Origin: Streptomyces sp. YIM 121038 | GTDB taxonomy: Bacteria; Actinomycetota; Actinomycetes; Streptomycetales; Streptomycetaceae | Length of the DNA stretch: 64,000 nt | Assembly (NCBI RefSeq): GCF_006088715.1 | Contig: NZ_CP030771.1 | Coordinates: forward strand, 8,182,001-8,246,000 | Direction of reading: 5' to 3' | Shown: piece by piece, positions 20,601 through 31,600 of the stretch | Layout of the letters: each line of letters starts with the position of its first letter | Position numbering within the stretch: position 1 is the stretch's first letter | Program-made: the position numbers and the translations under genes | The notes under the pieces: generated by a model | Seen by the model: only the letters and a program-made list of their open reading frames with translations | Database searches by the model: none | What the model was told of the DNA's origin: nothing

Positions 20601-23600
20601 GGTCAGGCTCCGCAACCGCCTGCGCGACTTCACCGGCGTGGAGCTGCCCAGCACCCTGGTCTTCGACCACCCGACCCCCGCCCTCCTCGCGGCCTTCCTG
20701 CGGGCCGAACTCCTCGGCGAGCGGCCCGACACGCCCGCCCCGGGCCCGGCAGCGATCGCCGACGAGCCCATCGCGATCGTCGCGATGAGCAGCCGCCTTC
20801 CGGGCGGAGCGGACAGCCCCGAGGAGCTGTGGACGCTGCTCGTGGAAGGCCGGGACGCGATCTCCGGCTTCCCGGTGGACCGCGACTGGGACCTGGAAGG
20901 GCTGTACCACCCGGACCCGAGCCACCCGGGCACGAGCTACACGCGCTCCGGCGGCTTCCTCCACGAGGCGGCGCGGTTCGACGCCGGACTCTTCGGGATC
21001 TCCCCGCGCGAGGCCCTCGCCATGGACCCGCAGCAGCGGCTGCTCCTGGAAACCTCCTGGGAGGCCCTGGAACGGGCGGGCGTCGACCCGCTGTCGGCCC
21101 GCGGCGGCGACATCGGCGTCTTCACCGGAATCGTCCACCACGACTACGTGACCCGGCTGCACCAGGTGCCCGAGGACGTGCAGGGCTACCTCATGACCGG
21201 TACGGCGTCGAGCGTGGCGTCGGGCCGCGTGTCGTACGTCTTCGGCTTCGAGGGCCCGGCGGTCACCGTGGACACCGCCTGCTCCTCGTCCCTGGTCGCC
21301 ATGCACCTGGCGGCGCAGGCGCTGCGGCAGGGCGAGTGCTCGATGGCCCTGGCCGGGGGAGCGACCGTGATGGCGAGCCCGGACGCCTTCCTGGAGTTCT
21401 CCCGGCAGCGGGGCCTGGCCGCCGACGGCCGGTGCAAGGCCTTCTCGTCCGGCGCCGACGGCACCGGCTGGTCCGAGGGCGTGGGAGTGGTCGTACTGGA
21501 ACGCCTCTCCGTCGCACGGGAACGCGGCCACCAGGTCCTCGCCGTCATCCGCGGCAGCGCGGTCAACCAGGACGGCGCCTCCAACGGCCTGACCGCCCCC
21601 AACGGCCCCTCCCAGCAGCGCGTGATCCGCAGGGCCCTCGACGCGGCGGGACTCACCCCCGCGGACGTGGACGTCGTGGAGGCCCACGGGACCGGCACGG
21701 CCCTGGGCGACCCGATCGAGGCCCAGGCGCTCCTCGCGACGTACGGGCAGGGTCGGGAGCCCGAACAGCCGCTGCAGCTCGGCTCGTTGAAGTCGAACAT
21801 CGGTCACACGCAGGCCGCCGCGGGCGTGGCGGGCGTGATCAAGATGGTCATGGCGCTGCGGCACGGCCTCATGCCTCCCACCCTGCACGTGGACGAGCCC
21901 ACGACCGAGGTCGACTGGTCGGCGGGCGCGGTCGAGCTTTTGACGGAGGCGCGCGCGTGGCCGCGCGAGGGCCGTCCGCGCCGGGCGGGTGTGTCCGCGT
22001 TCGGTGCCAGCGGCACCAACGCCCATCTGATCCTGGAGGAAGCTCCCGCCGAGGAGGTGTGGCCCGCCCCCGGGCAGTCGGGCGTGGTACCGCTGGTGGT
22101 GTCGGCGCACAGCGCCGGATCGCTGGCGGGCCAGGCCGGTCGCCTCGCGTCGTACGTGGAGTCCGGTGCCGCCGGGGTGCCCCTCGCGGGCGTGGCCGGA
22201 GCGCTGGCGTCGGGCCGTGCCGCCCTGGCCGAGCGCGCCGTGGTGGTGGCCGACGCCCCGGCGGAGGCGCTCGCCGGGCTGCACGCGCTGGCCCGGGGCG
22301 AAGGCGGACCGAACGTGGTGACCGGCAGCGCGACCGGCTCGGGCACGCTCGGCAAGATCGTGCTGGTGTTCCCCGGGCAGGGGTCGCAGTGGGCGGGTAT
22401 GGGCCGTGAACTCCTGGACGCTTCCGCGGTGTTCGCGGAGCGGGTGGGGGAGTGCGCGGCGGCGTTGGAGCCGTGGGTGGACTGGTCGCTCGTCGATGTC
22501 CTACGGGGTGACGCTGATCCCGAGCTCCTTGAGCGGGTGGATGTGGTGCAGCCCGCGAGCTTTGCGGTGATGGTGGGTTTGGCTGCGGTGTGGGAGTCCG
22601 TCGGGGTCCGCCCGGACGCGGTGCTCGGTCACTCGCAGGGGGAGATCGCGGCCGCGTGTGTGGCGGGGGCGCTGTCTCTCGACGACGCGGCCCGTGTGGT
22701 GGCCTTGCGCAGTCAGGCCATCGCCACGGAGCTGGCCGGGCGGGGCGGCATGGCGTCCGTCGCGCTCGGCGAGGAGGACGCGGCCGCGCGCCTGGAGCGG
22801 TGGGCAGGCCGGGTCGAGGTGGCCGCGGTGAACAGCCCGTCCTCCGTCGTGGTCGCCGGTGACGCCCAAGCCCTGGACGAGGCCCTGGCGGCCCTCGACG
22901 CCGAGGGCGTCCGCACCCGGCGCGTGGCCGTGGACTACGCCTCCCACTCCCGCCACGTCGAGGACATCCGCGCCACCCTCGCCGAGGCCCTGGACGGGGT
23001 GAACGCCAAGGCCCCGGTGGTGCCGTTCCACTCGACCGTGACCGGCGACCGGGTGGCGGACGCCGAGGTCCTCGACGGCGCGTACTGGTACCGCAACCTG
23101 CGCGGGCAGGTGCGGTTCGGACCCGCCGTGAGCGAGCTGCTGCGGCAGGGCCACGGCGTGTTCGTGGAGGTCAGCGCCCACCCGGTCCTCGTGCAGCCCG
23201 TCACCGAGGCCGTCGACGGCGCGGACGCCGAAGCGGTGGTGACCGGGTCGCTGCGCCGCGAGGACGGCGGCCCGCGGCGGCTCCTCGCCTCGATGGCCGA
23301 GCTGTTCGTGCGGGGCGTGGCCGTCGACTGGTCGGCCGTGCTGCCCGCCGGGACCGCGGCCGCGGCCCGCTCGGCGCGCGCGGACCTGCCGACGTACGCC
23401 TTCGACCACCAGCACTTCTGGCTGCGCGAGGCCGCGGCCGACGACGACACCGCCGACGCGGCGGAGGGCGCGGACGCCGACTTCTGGGCCGCGGTCGAAC
23501 ACGCCGACGTGGACTCCCTCGGCGCCCTGCTCGACACGGCGGCGGCCGACCAGCTCGGTGCCCTGAACACCCTCGTGCCCGTACTCGCCGAGTGGCGCGG

Positions 23601-25614
23601 GAGGCGCCGCCGGATGTCGACCGCCGAGAAGCTGCGCTACCACGTCACCTGGCAGCCGCTCGCCCACGAGGCCGCGGGCGTGCCCGGCGGCCGGTGGCTG
23701 GTCGTCGTACCCGCCGGACGCAGCGACGACAGCGGCACCGACGCGCTCCTGGCGGAACTGACCGGCCTCGGGCTCACCGCCGTGTCGCTGGAGGTGGGCG
23801 CCGCCGATGGCACCCGCGAGCGGCTCGCCGAGCGCCTTGGCGCGGTCCTCGCCGAGCACGACGTGACCGGCGTGCTCTCGCTGCTCGCCCTGGACCGGGG
23901 CGCGCGCGGCGGCCCGCAGGACCCGGCCGCCGTCACGGCCTCGTCGCTCGCGCTGATCCAGGCCCTGGGGGACACCGGCGCGACACCGCCGCTGTGGTGC
24001 CTGACCCGGGGCGCGGTGAACACCGGCATCCACGACACCCTCACCTCGCCCGCCCAGGCGGCGCTGTGGGGCCTCGGCCGCGCCGCCGCGCTCGAACGGC
24101 CCGACCGGTGGGGCGGCCTGATCGACCTGCCCGCCGCGACCGGCCCGCGCACGGCCCGGCAGCTCCTCGGCGTGCTGAACTCCGCGGCCGGTGAGGACCA
24201 GCTCGCGGTCCGGCGGTCGGGCGCGTACGCGCGCAGGCTGGTCCGCAAGGCCGCGCCGGACACCACCGGCGACGGCGGCTGGCGGCCCCGGGGCACGGTC
24301 CTGGTGACCGGCGGCGCCGAAGGGCTCGGCAGGCACGTCTGCCTGTGGCTCGCGCTCGCCGGCGTCGAACGGCTCCTCGTCACCACCACCGCGCACGCGC
24401 CCGACGGGAGCGTTCCCGAACTGCGCGCCGAACTCGCCGCGTCGGGCCTCCCCGCGGTGGTGGAGACCTGCGCCGACACCGACCGGGACGCCCTCGCCCG
24501 CCTCCTGGCCGCCAAGGACCCGGAGCGGCCCCTCACGGCCGTCGTGCACGCGGCCGACCTCACGTGGACCAGCGCCGTCGACGACACAGGGGCGCACGAC
24601 CTCGCCGAGGTGTTCGCGGCCAAGGTGGACACGGCGGTGTGGCTCGACGCGCTGTTCGAGGACACGCCGCTCGACGCGTTCGTCGTCTTCTCCTCCATCG
24701 CCGGGGTGTGGGGCGGTGGCGGCCAGGGCCCGTCCGGAGCGGCGAACGCCGTCCTCGACGCCCTGGTCGAACGGCGCCGCGCCCGGGGGTCGCGGGCCAC
24801 GTCGATCGCCTGGGGCGCCCTCGACGGCATCGGCGTGGGCATGGACGAGGCGGCCCTCGCCCAGCTGCGCCGCCGGGGTGTCCTGCCCATGGCGCCGCAG
24901 CTGGCCGTGACGGCGATGGCGCAGGCGGTGCGGGGCAACGAGAAGTCCGTGACGGTGGCCGACATGGACTGGCGCGCCTTCGTCCCCGCCTTCACGTCGG
25001 TACGCCCCAGCCCTCTCCTCGCCGATCTGCCCGAGGCGCAGGCGGTGCTCCAGGCCGCGGGGGACGACGGCCAGGACAGCGGCACCGCGGCATCCCTCGC
25101 GGACTCCCTGCGGGCGGTCCCCGACGCCGAGCGGAACCGCCTCCTGCTGCGCCTGGTCCGCGGCCACGCCTCGACGGTCCTCGGCCACGGCGGCGCGGAG
25201 GGCATCGGCCCGCGCCAGGCGTTCCAGGAGGTCGGCTTCGACTCGCTGGCCGCCGTGAACCTGCGCAACAGCCTGCACGCGGCCACCGGGCTCCGCCTGC
25301 CCGCCACCCTGATCTTCGACTACCCCACCCCGGAGGCCCTGGTCGGGCATCTGCGCACCGAACTCCTCCGGGAGCCCGACGACGGCCTCGCCGGGCGGGA
25401 GGACGACCTCAGGCGGGTCCTCGCGTCCGTGCCGCTGACCCGGTTCAAGGAGGCCGGGGTGCTCGACGCCCTCCTGGGCCTCGCCGAAGCCGAGGCCGAG
25501 GCCAAGGCCGAGGCCCGGGCCACCACAGGACTGCCGACCGCCGCCGACGCCGAACTGATCGACGCGATGGACGTGGCCGGTCTGGTGCAACGGGCCCTGG
25601 GCAAGACGAGCTGA
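8407..25614 (+). CDS. Type I PKS, AHBA loading module plus extension modules 1-3 (RifA-like)
   Basis: 5735 residues. The opening [20 protein letters not shown] resembles what I recall of RifA. Order: CoA-ligase/adenylation domain, degenerate KR, ACP; then KS-AT-DH(inactive)-KR-ACP; KS-AT-DH(inactive)-ACP; KS-AT-KR(inactive)-ACP. AT motifs predict methylmalonyl, malonyl, methylmalonyl. It would activate 3-amino-5-hydroxybenzoate and build the tetraketide that becomes the naphthalene part. The chain ends in a docking region ([21 protein letters not shown] ... [13 protein letters not shown]) of the same class as the next PKS. GTG 8407 is the start, since the ligase fold begins at once. It follows P450 C by 34 nt and precedes the second PKS by 31 nt. 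No AHBA genes are visible, so starter identity rests on domain type and overall resemblance. Confidence 0.95.
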   Translation: MRTDLIKPLPVVLLENAARFPDKVAFEDDRRAVTHGDLEARTRRLAGHLAALGVVRGDRVALCLGNTVATVESYLAVVRAGGIGVPLNPASAPAELEYALADSGATVVITDPVGARRLRSSPAVPPALTLLVTGEGPEAFEGPGAHAYDRLAVTEPAEPARDDLGLDDVAWMFYTSGTTGRPKGVLSTQRNCLWSVASCYVPIPGLTDQDRVLWPLPLFHSLSHIACVLSVTVVGATARLLDGASADDVIKALREDDTTFLAGVPTTYHHLVTAARRNGFSAPALRIGLVGGAVTGPGLRRDFEETFGVPLVDAYGSTETCGAITVNPPDGARVDGSCGLPVPGVGVRVVDPGTGLDVPAGQDGEVWVSGPNVMVGYHNSPDATAEALRDGWYRTGDLARRDDAGYVTIRGRIKELVIRGGENIHPEEVEAVLRTVEGVADAAVSGAPHRTLGEVPVAYVVPGPSGFATAELLDRCRERLAAYKVPERVHEVTAIPRTASGKTRRLLLADRPSRLRYAASGRHEGLLSLDWAPVATPADPRPPARTWAVAGPSAAGLATALEAAGAAVRHYPDLAAVQAAVAAGDAAPEVTVVVRPSPPVDAPTAGRAGPPDAAHGAIAREPVAEGRAAARLLAGQLRAWPPGPEPAAARLVVLTRAAVAATGQDGARDLAEAPLWAVARSLQEQGADSLTLLDLDADATPETLFAALASGEPRIAVRSGALLAPRPSRLPVEDVPGVAAWTGATGTVVVTGADTEHGAALAHRLATVHQVEHLLLVDAPADTGTPSAAAPAPTGTDTVRVAADGRDPEPLRAALAGLRRPVSAVVHAAGDPELALFLDELTAEAEPVPFVAVSGAAALLGTPGTTDTAVDEALTEAVVHGRRLRGLPGTFLARVGEPGAAGPADEDTGWARAAFLTAFDLALTTDPATLLTLDPSAPADVRRLPAPLADLAGPEQTPSRRREPDAAVTAALRDRLAAMDERAQQALLEDLVRTRAAAVLHRPGPEPIPSDRAFRDLGFTSMAVVELRNRLTESTGLPLPTTVVFDHPTPQALAARLRAEILGVARPVTGAAPTADPGEPLAVVGMACRLPGGVTGPEDLWRLVSEGRDAVSGFPEDRGWNLEGLFDPDPDRAGTSYTDQGGFLHEAGLFDAGFFGISPREALAMDPQQRLLLEASWEALERAGIDPGSLKGADVGVYSGVFGQGYGATGTGVVAPEAEGFASTGSAGSVASGRVSYVLGFEGPAVTVDTACSSSLVAMHLAAQALRQGECSMALAGGATVMATPGTFVEFSRQRALAPDGRCKAFSSTADGTGWAEGVGVVVLERLSVARERGHRVLAVIRGSAVNQDGASNGLTAPNGLAQQRVIRRALASAGLAPADVDAVEAHGTGTALGDPIEAQALLATYGQGREPERPLWLGSLKSNIGHAQAAAGVAGVIKMVQALRHGLLPATLHVDAPTPQVDWSVGAVELLTEARDWPRAGRPRRAGVSSFGVSGTNAHLILEEAPEEPVAEDCGPLGVVPLVVSARSRASLAGQAGRLASYVESGAGESLPAVAGALVSGRAVLGERAVVVAGSGEEALTGLRALARGEHAAGLVTGTGTPGKVVWVFPGQGSQWVGMGRELLDASPVFAERVAECAAALERWVDWSLVDVLRGDADPEVLERVDVVQPASFAVMVGLAAVWASVGVEPDAVLGHSQGEIAAACVAGSLSLEDAARVVALRSQAIAGELAGRGGMASVALSEAEVLGRLGPWAGRVEVAAVNGPSSVVIAGDAEALDEVLEALSRDGVRTRRVAVDYASHTRHVEDIQDVLAEVLAGVSAKAPDVPFYSTVTGGWVEEAGILDGEYWYRNLRGQVRFGPAVADLLREGYGVFVEVSAHPVLVQPVTEAVDADAVVTGSLRRDEGGLRRLLVSMAELFVRGVAVDWRGVLPMTGSPRVELPTYAFEHQHYWLKPVAEATDAASLGQAAGEHPLLGAVVAMPDSGGLMATSRWSLRSQPWLGDQLAGDVAVVPNAALVEVAVRLGDLVASPVLDELVVEEPVVLPHRGSRGVQVVVGGPDGSGRRSVEVYSRAGDAPLDARWTRHAYGTLSHGTTTEVTPPRSGPVTEVALDGAALREAGRYGVHPALLDAAVRTVVPDGMVASVWTGVTLLASGATALHVRAGGTSPDGTGLRLTDPAGQPVMTVASVRGAVFTSEQAGVAAEVARDALFRVDWTELTLPAVDRALDVVTVAGAEDVGACAGPGTSVPEVVVYEATRATADPRPPVNAALAVLQAWLAEPALAGTRLAVVTGDRTELGAAAVWGLVRSAQSEHPGRIVLVELDEDSRGALPAVMLSGEPQLRVRGGVAAVPRLARVPVPESGAGRQPRPLDPEGTVLITGGTGTLGAATARHLVAAHGVRHLVLASRRGAAPELREELAGLGASVTVAACDTADRDQVAELLRAIPAARPLTAVVHAAGVLDDGVLTELTPERVDTVLRPKTDAALHLHELTRDLDLAAFVLFSSAAGVLGNPGQANYAAANAALDALACQRRRAGLPGVSLAWGYWATASGMTAHLGAADLRRNQRVGMSGLSAAEGMALLDAALLDAALLEASLRTGADDPLVAAKFDVAALRTAAAEGPLPPLLRGLAPRPRPTARAAAPAGPASLRERVAALGATERTEALVDLVLGHAAEVLGHSTADAVRADRTFKEAGFDSLTAVELRNRLAAATGLTLSPALVFDYPKPTALAGHLGSQLLGVPSDRPAEPAAPARTADEPIAIVAMACRFPAGAHSPEDLWRVVAEGTDAVTEFPDDRGWDTDRLFHPDPDHAGTTYVRHGAFLDDAAGFDAAFFGISPNEALAMDPQQRLLLETSWEAFERAAIDPGTLAGQDVGVFVGVNSHDYSVRLHQAPGAAGIEGLRLTGGSGSVASGRVAYHFGFEGPAITVDTACSSSLVALHMAAQALHRGECSMALAGGVMVMGTVETFVEFSRQRGLAPDGRCKAFADGADGTGWSEGAGLLLVERLSDARRRGHQVLAVVRGSAVNQDGASNGLTAPNGPAQQRVIRKALAHAGLGTSDVDAVEAHGTGTTLGDPIEAQALLATYGQDRPAERPLWLGSVKSNIGHTQAAAGVAGVIKMVMAMRHGTLPRTLHVDRPSSRIDWSAGAVELLTEAREWPRDGRPRRAGVSSFGIGGTNAHVVLEEAPDPEVPDSEVPDPEVRDSEASGQVATGPQVSGQQVPGPPVPDHAAAVEPEPGARRADGPPPAPALVPDPASVPVLVSARTPDGLRGQAGRLARFLDDRPDVRLADAAHALATTRARLDHRAVVLASGRGQAGADLRAFGRGEESPAVVSGTPVPGKLAVLFTGQGSQWPGMGRALAAAHPVFRDAFAAACAAVEAHLGGHAARPLHEVVFAEHGAPGSELLGRTMYTQGALFALETALFRLFESWGVRPDLLAGHSIGEITAAHVSGVLGLAEAGELVAARGRLMQALPADGAMVAVRATEADVEPLLARARGTVCVAAVNGPDALVLSGTEDAVLALADELARQGRKTRRLPVRHAFHSPLMEPMLDEFRTVAERLSYRTGELPVVSTLTGALARDGRLATPGYWVDQVRGTVRFGDAVTALGGLGATTFLELGPGGALAAMALGTLGAPERSCVATLRKDGAEAADVLTALAELHVRGTAVDWTAVLAPPATAAGADLPTYAFQHQRYWVDSDSAAPAGAEALGATGARHPLLGTVIDVPGDDGGSGGVVLTGRLAPHGPGRLPGPKGADGTTAIPAAVLLDMLVRAGDEVGCGSLEQVAVEEPLTVPGRSHTHVRVSVAAPAPDGRRHATVHGRPAGPEQGPWTCHARAVLVPGTPHPAFDVRTWQPPEDNTALLAGARVWQQGDHTCAEITLPSELADETDRFTLHPVLVDTALRVLAARTGADPAADADDLADCAGLAVYAEGAASLRLRITPGRDGRHLLELADPDGEPVAALGPLSLTAPAGRGAAPASCVGGTADAPAATGAVARRVVARREGAEAAFADRLAGLSAAEQHRVVLDLVQESAAVVLGHRAQDRFDEDQPFKNLGFDSLGAVRLRNRLRDFTGVELPSTLVFDHPTPALLAAFLRAELLGERPDTPAPGPAAIADEPIAIVAMSSRLPGGADSPEELWTLLVEGRDAISGFPVDRDWDLEGLYHPDPSHPGTSYTRSGGFLHEAARFDAGLFGISPREALAMDPQQRLLLETSWEALERAGVDPLSARGGDIGVFTGIVHHDYVTRLHQVPEDVQGYLMTGTASSVASGRVSYVFGFEGPAVTVDTACSSSLVAMHLAAQALRQGECSMALAGGATVMASPDAFLEFSRQRGLAADGRCKAFSSGADGTGWSEGVGVVVLERLSVARERGHQVLAVIRGSAVNQDGASNGLTAPNGPSQQRVIRRALDAAGLTPADVDVVEAHGTGTALGDPIEAQALLATYGQGREPEQPLQLGSLKSNIGHTQAAAGVAGVIKMVMALRHGLMPPTLHVDEPTTEVDWSAGAVELLTEARAWPREGRPRRAGVSAFGASGTNAHLILEEAPAEEVWPAPGQSGVVPLVVSAHSAGSLAGQAGRLASYVESGAAGVPLAGVAGALASGRAALAERAVVVADAPAEALAGLHALARGEGGPNVVTGSATGSGTLGKIVLVFPGQGSQWAGMGRELLDASAVFAERVGECAAALEPWVDWSLVDVLRGDADPELLERVDVVQPASFAVMVGLAAVWESVGVRPDAVLGHSQGEIAAACVAGALSLDDAARVVALRSQAIATELAGRGGMASVALGEEDAAARLERWAGRVEVAAVNSPSSVVVAGDAQALDEALAALDAEGVRTRRVAVDYASHSRHVEDIRATLAEALDGVNAKAPVVPFHSTVTGDRVADAEVLDGAYWYRNLRGQVRFGPAVSELLRQGHGVFVEVSAHPVLVQPVTEAVDGADAEAVVTGSLRREDGGPRRLLASMAELFVRGVAVDWSAVLPAGTAAAARSARADLPTYAFDHQHFWLREAAADDDTADAAEGADADFWAAVEHADVDSLGALLDTAAADQLGALNTLVPVLAEWRGRRRRMSTAEKLRYHVTWQPLAHEAAGVPGGRWLVVVPAGRSDDSGTDALLAELTGLGLTAVSLEVGAADGTRERLAERLGAVLAEHDVTGVLSLLALDRGARGGPQDPAAVTASSLALIQALGDTGATPPLWCLTRGAVNTGIHDTLTSPAQAALWGLGRAAALERPDRWGGLIDLPAATGPRTARQLLGVLNSAAGEDQLAVRRSGAYARRLVRKAAPDTTGDGGWRPRGTVLVTGGAEGLGRHVCLWLALAGVERLLVTTTAHAPDGSVPELRAELAASGLPAVVETCADTDRDALARLLAAKDPERPLTAVVHAADLTWTSAVDDTGAHDLAEVFAAKVDTAVWLDALFEDTPLDAFVVFSSIAGVWGGGGQGPSGAANAVLDALVERRRARGSRATSIAWGALDGIGVGMDEAALAQLRRRGVLPMAPQLAVTAMAQAVRGNEKSVTVADMDWRAFVPAFTSVRPSPLLADLPEAQAVLQAAGDDGQDSGTAASLADSLRAVPDAERNRLLLRLVRGHASTVLGHGGAEGIGPRQAFQEVGFDSLAAVNLRNSLHAATGLRLPATLIFDYPTPEALVGHLRTELLREPDDGLAGREDDLRRVLASVPLTRFKEAGVLDALLGLAEAEAEAKAEARATTGLPTAADAELIDAMDVAGLVQRALGKTS
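11635..16628 (+). other. Module 1: KS-AT(methylmalonyl)-DH(inactive)-KR-ACP
   Basis: KS Cys1252 in TACSSS. AT Ser1698 in GHSQGE with YASH, predicting methylmalonyl-CoA. The DH remnant has Gln2004 where the catalytic His belongs ([12 protein letters not shown]), lacks the YGPAFQG segment, and ends DAAVR. The KR is intact: [11 protein letters not shown] stereo-motif (B-type), Tyr2519. ACP Ser2699. Confidence 0.88.
16150..16194 (+). repeat. 15-bp tandem repeat in the KR1-ACP1 linker
   Basis: CTCCTGGACGCCGCC at 16150 and 16165, with a degenerate third copy at 16180. It encodes LLDAA units and lengthens a helix in the KR C-terminal region. Confidence 0.7.
16678..20722 (+). other. Module 2: KS-AT(malonyl)-DH(inactive)-ACP, no KR
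   Basis: KS Cys2933. AT Ser3443 in GHSIGE with HAFH, predicting malonyl-CoA. The DH-like region has [12 protein letters not shown] where HxxxGxxxxP is expected and DTALR instead of DxxxQ/H, so it is dead. No KR fold lies between it and the ACP (Ser4062 in GFDSL). The beta-keto group should be kept. Confidence 0.88.
17971..18030 (+). repeat. Four 15-bp tandem repeats in the KS2-AT2 linker
   Basis: Units begin at 17971, 17986, 18001 and 18016 and encode [15 protein letters not shown] and DSEAS. They open a Pro/Glu-rich stretch of about 75 residues that makes this linker much longer than in the other modules. Confidence 0.85.
20758..25368 (+). other. Module 3: KS-AT(methylmalonyl)-KR(inactive)-ACP
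   Basis: KS Cys4292. AT Ser4743 in GHSQGE with YASH. The KR keeps TGGAEGLG and FSSIAG, but the catalytic Tyr is Ser5443 ([10 protein letters not shown] against GQxNYAAANA elsewhere), so no reduction is expected. No DH. ACP Ser5613. Confidence 0.88.
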
Positions 25615-25645
25615 CCACCTGTGAACGAGTCCCGGAAGGATGGCT

Positions 25646-28600
25646 ATGTCGGCGCCAGACGAGCAGGTCATCGAGGCACTGCGTGCCTCGCTGAAGGAGA
25701 ACGCCCGGCTTCAGCAGGAGAACAGCACACTCGTCGCGGCCGCCGCGGAGCCCGTCGCGATCGTCTCCATGGCCTGCCGCTACGCCGGTGGCATCCGCGG
25801 CCCGGAGGACTTCTGGCGCGTGGTGTCCGAAGGCGCCGACGTCTACGGCGCCTTCCCCGACGACCGGGGCTGGGACGTCGAGGGCCTCTACCACCCGGAC
25901 CCCGACCACCCCGGGACGACGTACGTGCGGCAGGGCGCCTTCCTGCACGACGCGGCGCGCTTCGACGCCGGGTTCTTCGGCATCTCCCCGCGCGAGGCCC
26001 TCGCGATGGACCCGCAGCAGCGGCAGCTCCTCGAAGTGTCCTGGGAGACCTTCGAACGCGCCGGGATCGACCCGCACGCGATGCGCGGCGGCGACGTCGG
26101 CGTGTTCGCGGGGATCGTGCACCAGGACTACGCCCCCGACCTCAGCGGCTTCGAGGGGTTCCTCAGCCTGGAGCGCGCCCTCGGCACCGCGGGCGGCGTC
26201 GCCTCCGGGCGCGTCGCGTACACCCTGGGGCTCGAAGGTCCCGCGGTGACCGTCGACACCATGTGCTCCTCGTCCCTCGTGGCGATCCACCTCGCCGCGC
26301 AGGCGCTGCGCCGGGGCGAGTGCGCGATGGCCCTCGCGGGCGGCTCGACGGTGATGGCGACGCCGGGCGGATTCGTCGGCTTCGCACGGCAGCGGGCGCT
26401 CGCCCTCGACGGCCGCTGCAAGTCCTACGCCGCGGGCGCCGACGGCTCCGGCTGGGCCGAAGGCGTGGGCGTGGTGCTCCTGGAGCGCCTCTCGGCGGCC
26501 CGTGAGCACGGCCACCAGGTCCTCGCCGTCATCCGTGGCAGCGCGGTCAACCAGGACGGCGCCTCCAACGGCCTGACGGCACCCAACGGCCCCGCGCAGC
26601 AACGCGTGATCCGCAAGGCCCTCGACACGGCGGGACTCACCCCCGCGGACGTGGACGCGGTGGAGGGCCACGGCACGGGCACGGTCCTCGGCGACCCGAT
26701 CGAGGCCCAGGCCCTGATGGCCACGTACGGGCAGGGCCGGGACCCGCGGCGGCCGCTGCTGCTCGGCTCGGTGAAGTCCGTCATCGGACACACGCAGGCG
26801 GCGTCCGGCGTGGCCGGTGTGATCAAGATGGTCCAGGCGCTGCGGCACGGCGTGCTCCCGGCGACCCTCCACGTGGACGCGCCGACGCCGCAGGTCGACT
26901 GGTCGGCGGGCGCGATCGAGCTCCTGACCGGGGCGAGGGACTGGCCGCGCGAGGGGCGTCCGCGCCGGGCCGGGATCTCCGCGTTCGGCGCCAGCGGCAC
27001 GAACGCCCATCTGATCCTGGAGGAAGCCCCCGCCGAGGAGGAGCGGCCCGCCCCCGAGCCGTCGGGCGTGGTGCCGCTGGTGGTCTCGGCGGCCACCACG
27101 GCCTCGCTCGCGGCCCAGGCCGAACGCCTCGCCGCGCATCTGGAGCCGGGCGCCGGCGCGGCGCCGCTCACGGCGGTCGCGGGGACGCTCGCGGCGGGTC
27201 GGGCCGTCCTCGGTGAGCGTGCGGTGGTCGTGGCGGGCTCGGGCGAGGAGGCGCTGACCGGGCTGCGGGCCCTCGCGCGCGGGGAGCACGCGGCCGGTGT
27301 GGTGACGGGGACGGGTACGCCGGGCAAGGTGGTGTGGGTGTTCCCGGGGCAGGGGTCGCAGTGGGTGGGGATGGGCCGTGAACTCCTCGATACCTCTGCG
27401 GTGTTCGCGGAGCGGGTGGGGGAGTGTGCTGCTGCTCTTGAGCGGTGGGTGGAGTGGTCGCTCGTCGATGTCCTACGGGGTGACGCTGATCCCGAGTTTC
27501 TTGAGCGGGTGGATGTGGTGCAGCCCGCGAGTTTCGCGGTGATGGTGGGTTTGGCTGCGGTGTGGGAGTCCGTCGGCGTGGAGCCGGACGCGGTGCTCGG
27601 CCACTCGCAGGGGGAGATCGCGGCGGCCTGCGTGGCGGGGGCGCTGTCTCTCGACGACGCGGCCCGTGTGGTGGCCCTGCGCAGTCAGGCCATCGCGGCG
27701 CGGCTCGCCGGGCGGGGCGGCATGGCGTCCGTCGCGCTGAGCGAGGAGGACGCGGCCGCACGCCTGGCACCCTGGGCGGACCGCGTCGAGGTCGCCGCCG
27801 TCAACGGGCCCTCGTCCGTGGTGGTCGCGGGCGACGCCGAAGCCCTGGACGAGGCGCTGGAGGCACTGGACGACCAGGGCGTGCGCATCCGGCGGATCGC
27901 GGTGGACTACGCCTCGCACACCCGGCACGTGGAGGACGTCCGCGACACCCTGGCCGAGGTGCTCGCCGGGATCCGCGCCCAGGCGCCCACGGTGCCGTTC
28001 CGCTCGACCGTCACCGGCGGCTGGGTGGCGGACGCCGGAGTCCTCGACGGTGCGTACTGGTACCGCAATCTGCGCGAGCGCGTGCGGTTCGGCCCGGCCG
28101 TCGCCGAACTGCTCGGCCAGGGCCACGGGGTGTTCGTGGAGGTCAGCGCCCACCCGGTGCTCGTCCAGGCCATCACCGAGACCGTCGACGCCACCGACGC
28201 CGATGTGGTGGTCACCGGATCCCTGCGGCGCGAGGACGGCGGCCCGCGGCGCCTCCTCACGTCGATGGCCGAGCTGTTCGTCCGCGGAACCACGCTGGAC
28301 TGGACCGCGACGCTGCCCGCCGGGGCCGCGTCCCGGCGCGTGGACCTGCCGACGTACGCCTTCGACCACCAGCACTACTGGCTCCGGATGGCCGACGCCG
28401 CCACGGACTCCGCGTCGCTCGGCCTCACCGGGGCCGACCATCCGCTGCTGGGCGCGGTCGTGCCGCTGCCCCAGTCCGACGGCCTGGTCTTCACCTCACG
28501 CCTCTCCCTTCGCACCCATCCGTGGCTCGCCGACCACGCCATCGGCGGTGTGGTCCTCGTCCCCGGCACGGTGTACGTCGACCTGGCGGTGCGCGCCGGG

Positions 28601-31600
28601 GACGAGTTCGGCCACGGCCTCCTGGAGGAACTCGTCATCGAGGCACCGCTGGTGCTGCCCGACACCGGCGGCGTACGGGTCCAGGTCGCGGTCAGCGGCC
28701 CTGGCACGACCGGCGCGCGGACCGTGGACGTGTACTCCCAGCGTGAGGACGCCGAACCCGACGGCGGCGCCGACGCGTGGACGCGGCACGCCACCGGCCT
28801 CCTGGCGGCCCCGCCGACGGCGCAAGCGACGGGCCGGGACGTCGACTTCACGGCCTGGCCGCCGCCCGGCGCGGAACCGGTCCCGGTGACGGACTTCTAC
28901 GCCGACCTGGTCGAGCGCGGCTACGCGTACGGGCCCGCCTTCCAGGGCCTGCGCGCGGTGTGGCGGCGCGGCGACGAGGTCTTCGCCGAGGCCGCCCTGC
29001 CCGAGGAGCAGCGGGACGAAGCGGGCAGGTTCGGCATCCACCCGGCGCTCCTCGACGCCGCCCTGCACACGAACGCCTTCGCCCGCCCGGACGACGACCG
29101 CAAGGTGCTGCCGTTCGCGTGGAACGGGCTGCTGCTGCACGCCGTGGGTGCCTCCGCGCTCCGCGTGCGGGTCGCGCCGTGCGGCCCGGACGCCCTGTCC
29201 TTCCACGCCGCCGACGACACCGGCGGGATGGTCCTCACGATGGACTCGCTGGTGTCCCTGCCCGTCTCCGCCGACCAGCTGGACACCGCGGCGGCGGACG
29301 GAACCCGCGACGCGCTGTTCGGAGTGGAGTGGACCGAACTGCCCCCGGCCCAGGGGGACGCACCGCCCTGGGCGCCGGTGGCCACGGCCGCCGACGTGAC
29401 GGCCCTGACCGCAAGCACGGCCACCCCGCCGATGGCCGTCCTGGAGGCCTTCGGCGCTGACGGCGACGACGCCGTACTCGCCCTGACCTCCCGCGTGCTG
29501 GGAGCGGTGCAGGCGTGGCTGGCCGGGGCGGGCTCCCCGGAGTCGCGCCTGGTGGTCGTCACCCGGGGTGCGGTGCCCGCGGGCACGGGTGTGGTGAGCG
29601 ATCCGGCGGGAGCGGCGGTGTGGGGCCTGGTGCGCGCGGCGCAGGCGGAGAACCCGGACCGGATCGTCCTGCTGGACACCGACCCCACGGCGGGCGGCCC
29701 CCTGGACGCGGTGCTGGGAGCGGTGCTTGAGGCCGGTGAGCCCCAGGTCGCGGTGCGTGGAATGAGGTACTCCGCGCCCAGGCTCGCCCGTGTCACCGGT
29801 GAGGTGTCGGATGTGCCGAACAAGTTCGGCTCTGGAAAGAGCGTTCTACTCACTGGTGGAACTGGTTCTCTGGGTGGCCTGGTGGCTCGTCATCTGGTGG
29901 CCCGGCACGGTGTACGGCATCTGCTTCTTGCCAGCCGCCGGGGCGCGGAGGCCGAGGGTGCGGCGGAGTTGGTGGCGGAACTCGTCGGGCAGGGTGCGAC
30001 GGTGTCGGTCGTGGCGTGCGACGTGTCCGACCGCGAGCAGGTGCGGGCGTTGCTGGCGTCCGTACCGGACGAACACCCGCTGGGCGCGGTCGTGCACACC
30101 GCGGGCGTGCTGGACGACGGGGTGATCGGCGCGCTGACGCCGGAGCGCCTCGCGGGGGTGTTCGCGCCGAAGGTGGACGCGGTGCGGCACCTCGACGAGC
30201 TGACCCGGGGCCTCGACCTCGACGCGTTCGTGGTGTTCTCGTCCGCCGCCGCGCTCATGGGGTCGGCGGGCCAGGGAAACTACGCGGCGGCCAACGCCTT
30301 CCTCGACGGGCTGATGGCCCAGCGGCGGGCGGCGGGTCTGCCCGGGCTCTCCCTCGCCTGGGGCCTGTGGGAGCAGGCCGCGGGCCTGACCGCACACCTC
30401 AGCAGCGTCGACCAGGCGCGGATGAGCCGCGGCGGCGTCCTGGCGCTGACTCCAGCCGAGGGCCTGGGCATCCTCGACGCGGGCCTGCACATGGGCCAGG
30501 CGCTCCTCGTGCCGATCAAACTGGACCTGCGCACGCTGCGGACCCAGGCGGCGGCGGGCGGCGCGGTGCCGCATCTGCTGCGCGGCCTCGTCCGCACGGG
30601 CCGGCGCGTGGCACGGGCGGCGGCCGGGGACAGCGGCGGCCTGGCCCGCCGCCTCGCCGGGCTGCCCCAGGCCGAGCAGGAGGCGCTCCTGCTGTCCGTC
30701 GTGCAGGGCGAGGCGGGCGGCGTACTCGGCTTCAGCGGCCCCGAACTGACACAAGGGACAAGGGGGTTCGGCGACATCGGCTTCGACTCCCTGACCGCGG
30801 TCGAGCTACGGAACCGGCTCAGTGCCGCGACCGGAGTGAGGCTGCCCGCCACCCTCGTCTTCGACTACCCGACCCCCGTGGCGCTCGCCCGCTACCTGCG
30901 CGAGGAGCTGGCCGAGACGGCGGACGGCGCCGCTGTCCCGTCCGTGTCGTCCGTGGCCGTGGATCGGGACGAGCCGATCGCGATCGTCGGCATGGCGTGC
31001 CGTCTGCCCGGTGGGGTGGCGGACCCTGAAGGCTTGTGGCGGCTGGTGCGGGAGGGCCGCGAGGGCATGGCACCGTTCCCGGAGGACCGTGGCTGGGACC
31101 TGGAGGGGTTGTTCGACGCGGATCCCGACAACGCCGGTACGTCGTACGCCAGTCAGGGCGGCTTCCTCCAGGGCGCGGGCCTCTTCGACCCAGGGTTCTT
31201 CGGCATCTCCCCGCGCGAGGCGCTGGCCATGGACCCGCAGCAGCGGCTGCTCCTGGAAGCCTCCTGGGAGGCCCTGGAGCGGGCGGGCATCGACCCGACC
31301 ACGGCACGTGGCGGCGACATCGGCGTCTTCTCCGGCGTCTCCATCCACGACTATCTGGAATCCCTCAGCAACATGCCCGCCGAACTCGAAGGCTTCGTCA
31401 CCACCGCCACAGCGGGCAGTGTCGCCTCGGGCCGGGTGTCCTACGCCTTCGGTTTCGAGGGCCCGGCGGTCACGGTGGACACCGCCTGCTCCTCGTCCCT
31501 GGTCGCCATGCACCTGGCGGCGCAGGCGCTGCGGCAGGGCGAGTGCTCGATGGCACTCGCCGGTGGCGTGGCCGTGATGGGGTCCCCGATCGGCGTCCTC

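Noticed and set aside
14905..22284. Very long minus-strand open frame (about 2459 codons) opposite the first PKS, and similar ones opposite the other PKS genes
   Set aside because: The translations are Arg/Gly/His/Val-rich with no domain motifs. They arise because G/C-rich third positions on the plus strand rarely give stops on the opposite strand.
29555..31223. Near-identical PKS blocks as insertion sequences or assembly errors
   Set aside because: They stay in frame, lie within PKS domains and carry no transposase or terminal repeats. Sharp differences between blocks argue against simple duplication in assembly, though collapse or chimaerism cannot be fully excluded without reads.
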